Assembly (NCBI GenBank): GCA_014239225.1
Contig: JAAZZI010000056.1
Location: 1 to 5,695, forward strand
Direction of reading: 5' to 3'
DNA: 5,695 bases
From: Gammaproteobacteria bacterium
GTDB taxonomy: Bacteria; Pseudomonadota; Gammaproteobacteria; Eutrophobiales; Eutrophobiaceae
Shown in pieces: positions 1 through 5,695 of the stretch. A program made the position numbers and the translations under genes. The notes under the pieces are model-generated. The model was not told where the DNA came from and did no database searches. It saw only the letters and a list, made by a program, of their open reading frames with translations. The first letter of the stretch is position 1; each line of letters starts with the position of its first letter.

Positions 1-1
1 T

Positions 2-1333
2 TCACCTCATGAAACCAGTGATTTACATGACCTCTATGGTGAAAAATTTGAAAATCGTTATTGTGAATACGAACATAAAACTACGGACGGAAGCATTACA
101 AATTTCAAAATTATTCAGGCTGTTGATTTATGGCGTAAAATACTATCAATGTTATTTGAAACAGGTCACCCATGGATAACATTTAAGGACCCCTGTAATA
201 TTCGTTCCCCCCAATCACATGTTGGTGTAGTTCACTCATCAAATCTTTGTACTGAAATAACGTTAAATACGTCAGAAGATGAAATTGCTGTTTGTAATTT
301 AGGATCAATTAATCTTCCTAAGCATATGAATAATGACGGTTTAAATTTAGAAAAACTAGAAAAAACGATCAACACTGCAATGCGAATGTTAGATAACGTA
401 ATTGACTATAATTATTATAGTGTTACTAAAGCAAGACGCTCTAATCTACGGCATAGACCTGTTGGACTTGGTGTTATGGGTTTTCAGGATAGTTTGTATA
501 AATTACGCTTGCCCTATACTTCTCTGGAAGCAGTCAGCTTTGCAGACACAAGCATGGAGACAATAAGTTATTTTGCTATTAAAGCATCAGCTAACTTAGC
601 CGAAGAAAGAGGTGCTTACTCAACGTATAACGGCTCGTTGTGGAGCCAGGGAATTCTGCCAATCGATTCATTACGTATGCTGGGGGATGAGCGTGGAGAT
701 TACCTGCAAGTTAATTACGACACTACCATGGATTGGGATGACTTACGTGATCGTGTAATCAAAACAGGTATGCGTAATTCAAACTGTATGGCAATTGCGC
801 CAACAGCAACAATCTCAAATATCTGTGGTGTTAGCCAATCAATAGAACCTACATACCAAAACCTATTCGTAAAATCTAATCTTTCCGGAGAATTTACGGT
901 TGTTAACCCCTATCTTGTAAGAGATCTTAAAGAGCGAGGAGTTTGGGATGAGGTCATGGTTAATGATCTCAAGTACTTCGATGGCAGTGTCCAAGAAATT
1001 GATCGGATACCTGATGAATTAAAAGAAATATATGCCACAGCATTTGAAATCGATCCACGATGGTTGGTTGAATCCGCAGCTCGAAGACAAAAATGGATCG
1101 ATCAGGGACAGTCATTAAATCTTTATATGGCTGAGCCTAGCGGTAAAAAATTAGACAACCTTTACAAGCTTGCCTGGGTCCGCGGTTTGAAAACAACTTA
1201 TTACTTACGCTCATTAGGCGCAACACATATGGAAAAAAACGCAAATAATACTAAAGAAGAAATAAATAATGAGTTTGAAAATGAGCAAAAAGCTTGCTCA
1301 GTTATCGATCCTGACTGTGAAGCATGTCAGTAA
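2..1333 (+). CDS. nrdA: Ribonucleoside-diphosphate reductase large (alpha) subunit, 5'-truncated by window
   Basis: This is the C-terminal 443 residues of a class I ribonucleotide reductase catalytic subunit, which reduces ribonucleoside diphosphates to deoxy forms in the cytosol. The frame is open from base 2 with no stop, and family-like sequence precedes the first in-frame ATG (149), so that ATG is internal. Visible active-site elements are SNLCTEI, with the thiyl-radical cysteine (E. coli C439) at 248-250 flanked by the Asn and Glu that match N437 and E441; the second redox cysteine (C462 equivalent) in AVCNLGSINL at 293-295; the phosphate-binding loop PTATIS at 800-817; and the radical-transfer tyrosine pair YY (Y730/Y731 equivalents) at 1199-1204. 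The tail ends CEACQ, a CxxC pair (1316-1318 and 1325-1327) expected to re-reduce the active site, carried on an Asn/Glu/Lys-rich flexible linker. N-terminal allosteric domains and the first redox cysteine lie outside the window. nrdB follows after 35 bases, so the two are probably cotranscribed. Confidence 0.96.
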   Translation, partial: SPHETSDLHDLYGEKFENRYCEYEHKTTDGSITNFKIIQAVDLWRKILSMLFETGHPWITFKDPCNIRSPQSHVGVVHSSNLCTEITLNTSEDEIAVCNLGSINLPKHMNNDGLNLEKLEKTINTAMRMLDNVIDYNYYSVTKARRSNLRHRPVGLGVMGFQDSLYKLRLPYTSLEAVSFADTSMETISYFAIKASANLAEERGAYSTYNGSLWSQGILPIDSLRMLGDERGDYLQVNYDTTMDWDDLRDRVIKTGMRNSNCMAIAPTATISNICGVSQSIEPTYQNLFVKSNLSGEFTVVNPYLVRDLKERGVWDEVMVNDLKYFDGSVQEIDRIPDELKEIYATAFEIDPRWLVESAARRQKWIDQGQSLNLYMAEPSGKKLDNLYKLAWVRGLKTTYYLRSLGATHMEKNANNTKEEINNEFENEQKACSVIDPDCEACQ

Positions 1334-1353
1334 ATTACATATAAATTTTAAGT

Positions 1354-1358
1354 GAGGT
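1354..1358 (+). promoter_or_regulatory. Ribosome binding site of nrdB
   Basis: GAGGT matches the anti-Shine-Dalgarno core and ends 10 bases before the ATG at 1369. It is the only purine-rich SD-like motif in the 35-base nrdA-nrdB spacer and supports that start. No promoter or terminator is evident in this spacer, consistent with an nrdAB operon. Confidence 0.65.
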
Positions 1359-1368
1359 AATAACCATA

Positions 1369-2550
1369 ATGTTAAACTGGGACAACCCGCTAGAAAATCA
1401 AAATAACAGTAGAGATGATATGGAACTTACTGTTGTTAGTCAGTCCTTAAAAGAAACATCATTAAAAAATAATAATGAAACAATAACAGACACTCATCAT
1501 GGTGAATCATCTGCTACAGGATTAAAAGTAGTTTCAAATAAATTCACCCCAGTTAATCCGGATGATAAACGTGTTATAAATGGACAAACTGATATCAACC
1601 AACTTGCGCCTTTTAAATACCCGTGGGCATGGTCTTTCTTTCTTAATGCAAATAAAAATCACTGGACGCCTTTAGATATTAATATGGCTCAAGATGTAAC
1701 GGACTATCGACATAAACTTACATTAGAAGAAAAGCATGTTTATGAAAATGTACTATCCTATTTAACAACTTCAGATATTTTGGCTATGCGTAATATAGGG
1801 CTTGCTGTAATGGAAAAAATGAGCGCCCCAGAATTACAAATTTATCAAGCACGCCAAGTTTACGAAGAATCATTGCATACCTGGACTTATCAACACTGCA
1901 TTGAAACCTTAGGACTCAACCAAAGCGAAATTTATAATCGTTATCGTGTAGTACCAGAAATTAACCAAAAAATAGCTATGGCTAATCAACGTTTAGAATC
2001 TATCTTACGCTCAGACATTAACTTAAAAGATCCTGATGAACTTCATAATTTTGTTATTTCTTATCTCTTTTTTGCTGCAATATTTGAAGGATGTTGGTTC
2101 TACAATGGCTTTAGTCCTGTATTTGCATTACAACGCAGAGGGCTTATGAAAGGAACCGCTGAACAATTTCAATACATTATGCGAGATGAAGTAATGCATG
2201 CGGCCTTTGGTATACGTGTCGTAAAACAAATTATTCAAGAAGAGAATTTAAAAATAAATAAAAAAGATATTCGTAATATGTGGGATGAGGCATATGAGGC
2301 TGAAAAAGCATATGCAAATTACATATTGCGCGATCCTATACTTGGTTACTCTGCAGAAATGCACTTAGGCCAATTTCAATTTATTGCTAATAGACGTGCG
2401 ACACAACTTGGTTTAGATGAAGAACCATTTCCTGGTGCTGAATTAACTTTACCCTGGTTAGATGAACAAGCTAACTTAAGAAAAGAGAAGAATTTCTTCG
2501 AGACACGCGTGACTGAATATCAAACAGGAGGCGCGTTAAATTGGGATTAA
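1369..2550 (+). CDS. nrdB: Ribonucleoside-diphosphate reductase small (beta) subunit, ferritin-like
   Basis: This is a complete 393-residue radical-generating subunit of class I ribonucleotide reductase, partner of the upstream NrdA. All expected ligands of the dimetal site can be aligned by eye to E. coli NrdB: D136 (TTSDILAM), E167 and H170 (EESLH), E240 (IFEGCWFY), E274 and H277 (RDEVMH). Y174 in HTWTY falls at the position of the E. coli radical tyrosine Y122, so a tyrosyl-radical enzyme is expected rather than the Tyr-less class Ic type. F244 matches the conserved F208. Residues 1 to about 65 are a polar, Asn/Thr/Ser-rich extension without the features of an ATP-cone. The C-terminus GGALNWD is the flexible tail that docks into NrdA; the N-terminus MLNWD repeats its LNWD. 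The start is supported by an SD-like GAGGT. The gene is followed by a series of hairpins. Confidence 0.97.
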   Translation: MLNWDNPLENQNNSRDDMELTVVSQSLKETSLKNNNETITDTHHGESSATGLKVVSNKFTPVNPDDKRVINGQTDINQLAPFKYPWAWSFFLNANKNHWTPLDINMAQDVTDYRHKLTLEEKHVYENVLSYLTTSDILAMRNIGLAVMEKMSAPELQIYQARQVYEESLHTWTYQHCIETLGLNQSEIYNRYRVVPEINQKIAMANQRLESILRSDINLKDPDELHNFVISYLFFAAIFEGCWFYNGFSPVFALQRRGLMKGTAEQFQYIMRDEVMHAAFGIRVVKQIIQEENLKINKKDIRNMWDEAYEAEKAYANYILRDPILGYSAEMHLGQFQFIANRRATQLGLDEEPFPGAELTLPWLDEQANLRKEKNFFETRVTEYQTGGALNWD

Positions 2551-2562
2551 AGATTTTAGTGA

Positions 2563-2596
2563 CCGCGTGAGCGGAAGTCGAGCTGGACGCTCGACT
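2563..2596 (+). other. Two tandem GC-rich hairpins just downstream of nrdB
   Basis: The first hairpin has a 4-bp stem ccgc/gcgg (2563-2566 with 2571-2574) closed by the loop gtga, which as RNA is a GNRA-type tetraloop. The second has a perfect 8-bp stem (2576-2583 with 2589-2596) around the five-base loop tggac. Both lie in a block (2561-2640) that I count at 47 G+C in 80 bases, well above the surrounding genes. Neither is followed by a T-run, so they are not ordinary intrinsic terminators. They could be the 3' UTR of the nrdAB mRNA, part of a small repeat, or part of a structured RNA; the sequence alone does not decide. Confidence 0.5.
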
Positions 2597-2599
2597 ATT

Positions 2600-2639
2600 G
2601 CCTGGTATCTCCAGCCTCTTCCGGATACCAGGCCTTCTT
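2600..2639 (+). terminator. Candidate terminator hairpin of nrdAB
   Basis: A perfect 10-bp stem pairs 2600-2609 (gcctggtatc) with 2624-2633 (gataccaggc), plus a possible inner T-G wobble. It encloses a C/T-rich loop of about 14 bases and is followed by the weak pyrimidine tract cttctt. Its place 50 bases after the nrdB stop suits a terminator or an mRNA 3'-end stabiliser. The missing clean T-run and large loop keep confidence moderate; it may equally be part of a dispersed repeat. Confidence 0.45.
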
Positions 2640-2646
2640 ATTCAAT

Positions 2647-2676
2647 AACTCAGACCTAATTCACTAGGTCTGAGTT
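2647..2676. terminator. Strong 12-bp hairpin between convergent genes, possible bidirectional terminator
   Basis: A perfect 12-bp inverted repeat pairs 2647-2658 (aactcagaccta) with 2665-2676 (taggtctgagtt) around a six-base loop. It sits between two operons that converge, where a bidirectional terminator is expected. On the plus strand the following sequence is TTGCAATTATTTT, moderately T-rich; on the minus strand it is ATTGAATAAG, which is poor. It may act mainly for nrdAB, or mark mRNA ends for both strands. Confidence 0.55.
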
Positions 2677-2722
2677 TGCAATTATTTTAAATTGCAAAAG
2701 TCGTTAAATAGGCTTTTTTCTC
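2675..2722 (+). repeat. Two further overlapping inverted repeats, the last ending in a T-run
   Basis: A 9-bp AT-rich stem pairs 2675-2683 (tttgcaatt) with 2690-2698 (aattgcaaa) around a six-base loop. Its 3' arm overlaps a third possible stem, aaaagtc (2696-2702) with ggctttt (2711-2717, one T-G wobble), which is followed by TTC and more Ts. The first stem also shares 2675-2676 with the 12-bp hairpin just upstream, so adjacent structures exclude one another at their edges. The last one has the form of a weak intrinsic terminator on the plus strand. Confidence 0.4.
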
Positions 2723-2825
2723 TTTATGACACAAGCTTAGACTAATTTATTTTTATACTCAATAAGAATAAATACCGATCTTCTATCTGTCCTATACACT
2801 AAAATCAATTAATATTATAATTTAA
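2723..2825. other. AT-rich spacer, nothing recognised
   Basis: This is the rest of the 275-base convergent intergenic region. It is AT-rich, and I see no open frame of interest, no clear hairpin, no promoter-like pair of boxes and no tRNA-like fold. It is the 3' untranslated region of the minus-strand operon. Confidence 0.5.
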
Positions 2826-3416
2826 TTACTCAGATAATATATTTTCTAATTGACAGTGTTCTGTCTTTTCCAAAAAGAATATTTCGCCTTTATATTTATT
2901 AATATTTTTTTTAAACCCTTTATCTACATCTTCATTTACAATATGATTTTTTATTCTAGATTGGTTATATATAATTTTCTTAGATTTAACAATAACTAAC
3001 TTATCGGCAGTTAAATAAGTAGCTAACCATAACGAAATACTGTCAGATGAAAAATCCCAATTTCCAGTAATCTCTGAAATATTTTCCAGTAAATCATCTG
3101 GTAGCCACAAAAATGACCCGCCTATATTTTTATCTAAACATGGCATCTTTGTGTTTTTGAGAATTTTTATATCTGCATTAATTCCAGTTAAAAAATATCC
3201 GTATTGACACATGGCTAGTAATGCCATTTTATGGGCAATCTTATTATTAAAATTTAATTGTCTCTGTGTTTCGCGAATATTTTCAGCAAATTCTCCGCCC
3301 CCCGGAACAACGATAATAATATTATCTCTTGTGCGAGAAAAAATATTTTCGAGCCAAACCACTAACTCCTTGCTATGCATTAAACTACCGCCAAGCTTTA
3401 ATACAATTACAGGCAA
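2826..3416 (-). CDS. mfnE: MfnE-like amino-acid-kinase-family protein (methanofuran-type cofactor synthesis)
   Basis: This 196-residue protein has the amino acid kinase fold. KLGGS (residues 7-11) and VPGGGEFA (37-44) are the phosphate and substrate loops; AHKMALLAM (61-69), WDFSSDS (120-126) and IVKS (142-145) match the small-kinase group found beside H4MPT genes in methylotrophs. VDKGF (164-168) near the end is also typical. The archaeal relative MfnE phosphorylates aminomethylfuran phosphate to its diphosphate; the same step toward a bacterial furan cofactor is inferred here. The start is TTG (3416-3414), immediately after the TAA of pabB and in the same frame. The first ATG (codon 13) would remove the KLGGS loop, so it is rejected. 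A weak purine tract within the end of pabB could serve as ribosome binding site, but reinitiation after PabB is more likely. It is the last gene of the run. General aspartate or uridylate kinase is unlikely given length and neighbours. Confidence 0.82.
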   Translation of the reverse strand: MPVIVLKLGGSLMHSKELVVWLENIFSRTRDNIIIVVPGGGEFAENIRETQRQLNFNNKIAHKMALLAMCQYGYFLTGINADIKILKNTKMPCLDKNIGGSFLWLPDDLLENISEITGNWDFSSDSISLWLATYLTADKLVIVKSKKIIYNQSRIKNHIVNEDVDKGFKKNINKYKGEIFFLEKTEHCQLENILSE

Positions 3417-4781
3417 TTAACTGCTCTTTTGTTCAAATATCTTTAACATTGCTGAGGCTTTGTCAAAGCATTCCTTATACTCAGCATCTACGGTTGAATC
3501 CCATACAATGCCACCCCCCACAAAAAAGTGAATTTTATTCTTGGAATAAATTAATGTTCTTATACATATACTGCTATCCATATTTCCATCAAATCCAATA
3601 TAGGCTATGGAACCGCAATATATGGAACGCCTATCAAGCTCTAATTCCTCTATAATCTCCATAGATCTTAATTTTGGGGCTCCTGTTATAGATCCCCCGG
3701 GGAAACATTCTCGGATCAGATCAATACCATCTTTATTTTTAGCTAATGTACCGGAAATTGTGCTTACTAAGTGGTGTACGGTTGAATAAGTCTCCAATGC
3801 AAATAATTTTGGAACATTAACAGAGCCTGATTCACATGATTTACTGATATCATTTCTTAATAAATCCACAATCATCAAATTTTCAGCACGATCTTTTTCG
3901 CTTTCAAGTAATGAAACTGCAAGTTCCTTGTCTTCATAGGCAAACACAGAACGATGTTTAGTTCCTTTTATGGGTTTTGTTTCAACTTGATTTCCTGTTA
4001 GACATAAGAAACGTTCTGGTGATGAGCTTAATATTGAGCCAGTTGGAAGATTAATATAGGCAGAAAAAGGGGCTGGGTTAAATTCTCTTAATTTTTTATA
4101 TGCAGACCATGTGTCACCCTCAAATTCTGCAGAAAAGTGTTGTGCAAAATTAACTTGATAGCAGTCACCATCATGAATGTAGTTTTTTATACGATTAAAT
4201 GCTTTTGCATATTCGTCTTTTGATAGATTTGATTTTAATTTTGACTTGATTTTAAAAATTTTATCATTATTTATTGGAAAGCCTAAAAACATGTCTTGTA
4301 ATTCTTGCCATATTATTTTTGTTGTATCAAATCGATTGAAACTAACTAACCATGTTTTTTGTATATGATGATCAATTATTACTGCCCAATCATATATACC
4401 AATTGCCATGTCAGGCATATCGATTGTTTGTTTTGTGCTATCAACTACATTTTCTAATCTTCGACTTAGGTCATATGAAAAATAACCAAGCGCGCCGCCA
4501 CAAAAAGGTAATCCACTTAAATTAGATATCTTTTTTCCCAGATATTCTCTTACCAAGTAAAATGGATCATCATCTGAAGTAATTTTTCCATCGGTAGATA
4601 TAATATGAGTTTTTCTACCATATGTTTCTAATGTTACCGATGGTTTTGCAGTAATAATATCGTAACGCCCCGTATCAATCCTAGGGTATCCACTATCAAG
4701 AAAAATACTCCAAGGTTCGTTAACTACAAAAGAAAATAATTTTTCTGAATCACGATTATATGGTAGTTCTGATATTTTCAT
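3417..4781 (-). CDS. pabB: Aminodeoxychorismate synthase component I
   Basis: This 454-residue chorismate-utilising enzyme adds ammonia, normally supplied by the PabA glutaminase, to chorismate to make 4-amino-4-deoxychorismate, which PabC converts to p-aminobenzoate. The N-terminal anthranilate-synthase-I-like domain spans about residues 10-150, including DIITAKPSVTLE (41-52) and GGALGYFSYDLSRR (95-108). The chorismate-binding domain runs from about 188 to 450, with SSSPERF (252-258), PIKGT (270-274), and FPGGSITGAPK (360-370). K272 in PIKGT is the Lys that marks PabB; anthranilate synthase TrpE has PIAGT. The start ATG overlaps the stop of the upstream gene as ATGA, with no clear SD, implying translational coupling. 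No PabA or PabC domain is fused. Its position between two furan-cofactor genes suggests the pABA serves tetrahydromethanopterin synthesis, though it could also feed folate. Confidence 0.94.
   Translation of the reverse strand: MKISELPYNRDSEKLFSFVVNEPWSIFLDSGYPRIDTGRYDIITAKPSVTLETYGRKTHIISTDGKITSDDDPFYLVREYLGKKISNLSGLPFCGGALGYFSYDLSRRLENVVDSTKQTIDMPDMAIGIYDWAVIIDHHIQKTWLVSFNRFDTTKIIWQELQDMFLGFPINNDKIFKIKSKLKSNLSKDEYAKAFNRIKNYIHDGDCYQVNFAQHFSAEFEGDTWSAYKKLREFNPAPFSAYINLPTGSILSSSPERFLCLTGNQVETKPIKGTKHRSVFAYEDKELAVSLLESEKDRAENLMIVDLLRNDISKSCESGSVNVPKLFALETYSTVHHLVSTISGTLAKNKDGIDLIRECFPGGSITGAPKLRSMEIIEELELDRRSIYCGSIAYIGFDGNMDSSICIRTLIYSKNKIHFFVGGGIVWDSTVDAEYKECFDKASAMLKIFEQKSS
3424..3428 (-). promoter_or_regulatory. 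Weak SD-like tract before the TTG start of the kinase gene
   Basis: AAGAG on the minus strand lies inside the last codons of pabB and ends seven bases before the TTG at 3416. Spacing is right but the match to the SD core is poor, so coupling to pabB translation probably matters more. Confidence 0.3.
4778..4781 (-). other. ATGA stop/start overlap of mfnF and pabB
   Basis: On the minus strand the four bases ATGA hold the start ATG of pabB and the stop TGA of the upstream gene. The preceding bases contain no convincing SD motif, so pabB is probably translated by ribosomes that have just finished the upstream gene. Confidence 0.85.
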
Positions 4782-5695
4782 TTAATTTTTGAAAGACGAT
4801 TTAATTGTGCAATTGCAATTGCCGGTGCGCAGACATTACTACTATTTCGAGATATATTGTCACATTCAAATAATTCACTAAATTCGGTATAGGCAATATT
4901 CATTCTTCGCGCAATTATTTCAACTAAAAATCGTCCCACACCCGCGCCAATTAATACATTATTATTACTATTTGGTAATGTTGATAGCAACCTTTTAATT
5001 GCATTTGTCAGTATTCCTATTTGTACTTCATGAAAATATTTGGCAAGCTCATGCCAATTATTTTTTTTGTTGTCAGTGTTTGAATCAGTACCTAACATTC
5101 TGGCAAGACGGCGGATACTACTTGATACGCTCTTATCTTCTCCGTCTGCAGTTTCCATCAAATCATTAGAATCTTTTAAATAACCGAGAATACGATAAAT
5201 ATCCGCAGTAGTTGCAAAATTTTCAGCAACGATATTTTGTAGTTGATCATTGAAAATTGCTTTCGATGTTAATGCCATAATTGGCGTTCTAATAACGCCT
5301 GTATAAACTAATTCATCAAAACGTAATCTAGTTTGATCATTAATACCATGTGCGTGAATTTTATGATCATAAAATGGAATAATATCTGTTGTGGTACTAC
5401 CCACATCGATAAATAATCCAGATTTAACCAGTGATGCTGCGTATGTACTAGTTGCATGCCAATTTGCAGAGGCAATTTGACTGAAATCTGATTCCTTAAT
5501 ATTTATTTTTTTAAGTCCATGATCTATTGTATAAAATGAAATATTGGTTCCTAAAATATCATGGCATAAGTCAATTATTGAATTAACCCCCTCTTTTCTA
5601 TCTTTAAAAATATCAGTTAATTCAGCAGTCATCGTTAATCCGTGAGATTGCTTTTTCATTGGGATTCTTCTAATGGTATTTATAAGCGCATTTTC
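4778..5695 (-). CDS. mfnF: MfnF-like hydantoinase/oxoprolinase-fold protein, H4MPT-linked C1 pathway family, 5'-truncated by window
   Basis: The frame is open to the window edge, giving 305 codons. The stretch upstream of the ATG at 5659 reads ENALINTIRRIP, which continues naturally into HGLTMTAELTDIF, so the true start and the expected N-terminal ATPase-like loop lie beyond the window. Visible motifs, numbered from that ATG, are TMTAELTDIFKDR (9-21), the conserved LFIDVGSTTTDIIP (82-95) phosphate-binding loop of the acetate kinase/Hsp70-like fold, and LIGAGVGRF (236-244). This matches the family named probable H4MPT-linked C1 transfer pathway protein, related to archaeal MfnF, which condenses aminomethylfuran diphosphate with a tyramine derivative. 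In methylotrophic bacteria the partner differs and is not settled by this sequence. No membrane segment or signal peptide is apparent. It leads the visible run and overlaps pabB by four bases. A hydantoinase or oxoprolinase role is unlikely, as the protein is far shorter than those enzymes. Confidence 0.85.
   Translation of the reverse strand, partial: ENALINTIRRIPMKKQSHGLTMTAELTDIFKDRKEGVNSIIDLCHDILGTNISFYTIDHGLKKINIKESDFSQIASANWHATSTYAASLVKSGLFIDVGSTTTDIIPFYDHKIHAHGINDQTRLRFDELVYTGVIRTPIMALTSKAIFNDQLQNIVAENFATTADIYRILGYLKDSNDLMETADGEDKSVSSSIRRLARMLGTDSNTDNKKNNWHELAKYFHEVQIGILTNAIKRLLSTLPNSNNNVLIGAGVGRFLVEIIARRMNIAYTEFSELFECDNISRNSSNVCAPAIAIAQLNRLSKIK

Noticed and set aside
149..151. ATG as the start of nrdA
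   Set aside because: The frame is open from base 2 and the upstream 49 codons read as normal protein leading into the conserved GHPWITFKD stretch; the true start is outside the window.
1369..1566. N-terminal ATP-cone in NrdB
   Set aside because: The extension is Asn/Ser/Thr-rich, only about 65 residues long, and shows no cone-like VxKRDG motif.
3378..3380. Internal ATG (codon 13) as the start of the kinase gene
   Set aside because: It would delete the KLGGS nucleotide-binding loop and the first beta strand, which match the family; the TTG at 3416 keeps them.
3211..3789. Several plus-strand open frames (3211-3420, 3329-3655, 3607-3789)
   Set aside because: They lie antisense to the well-supported kinase and pabB genes, have no recognisable motifs, and are shadows of those coding regions.
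3417..4781. Anthranilate synthase component I (TrpE)
   Set aside because: The active-site motif is PIKGT with the catalytic Lys typical of PabB instead of PIAGT, and no trp genes are adjacent.
5657..5659. ATG as the start of the MfnF-like gene
   Set aside because: The frame stays open to the window edge with plausible family sequence, no SD is seen upstream of this ATG, and the family carries an additional N-terminal segment.
1..5695. CRISPR array, insertion sequence, tRNA or toxin-antitoxin system
   Set aside because: No regularly spaced repeats, transposase motifs, tRNA-like folds or small paired genes were seen; almost all sequence is accounted for by five housekeeping or cofactor genes.

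Overview
The window is AT-rich (about one-third G+C by eye) and fully bacterial in layout: two gene blocks face each other and meet in a short intergenic stretch. On the plus strand lie the 3' part of nrdA and a complete nrdB, encoding the large and small subunits of an aerobic class I ribonucleotide reductase. On the minus strand lies a tightly packed run, in transcription order: an mfnF-like hydantoinase/oxoprolinase-fold gene (5' end cut by the window edge), pabB (aminodeoxychorismate synthase component I), and an mfnE-like amino-acid-kinase-fold gene.

The minus-strand run points to the tetrahydromethanopterin/methanofuran-type C1 metabolism known from methylotrophic bacteria and methanogenic archaea. 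MfnE and MfnF are the last enzymes that build the furan core of methanofuran in Methanocaldococcus, and their homologues in methylotrophs sit among the H4MPT-linked formaldehyde oxidation genes. PabB makes the precursor of p-aminobenzoate, a building block of both H4MPT and folate. The organism is therefore probably a low-GC methylotrophic proteobacterium (a Methylophilaceae-like beta- or a gammaproteobacterium); this is inference from gene content, and the genus cannot be read from the sequence.

Layout: 1-1333 nrdA 3' part; 1334-1368 short spacer with a ribosome binding site; 1369-2550 nrdB; 2551-2825 convergent intergenic region whose first 150 bases are an unusual series of hairpins, the first three in a GC-rich block; 2826-3416 mfnE-like kinase; 3417-4781 pabB; 4778-5695 mfnF-like gene, open at the window edge. 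The three minus-strand genes have no gaps: mfnF and pabB overlap by ATGA, and pabB and the kinase share a reading frame, separated only by one TAA codon directly followed by a TTG start.

The points most worth a second look are that single-stop junction, the three-gene module that couples chorismate-derived pABA supply to furan-cofactor assembly, the hairpin array behind nrdB, and the repeat of the NrdB tail motif LNWD at the NrdB N-terminus.
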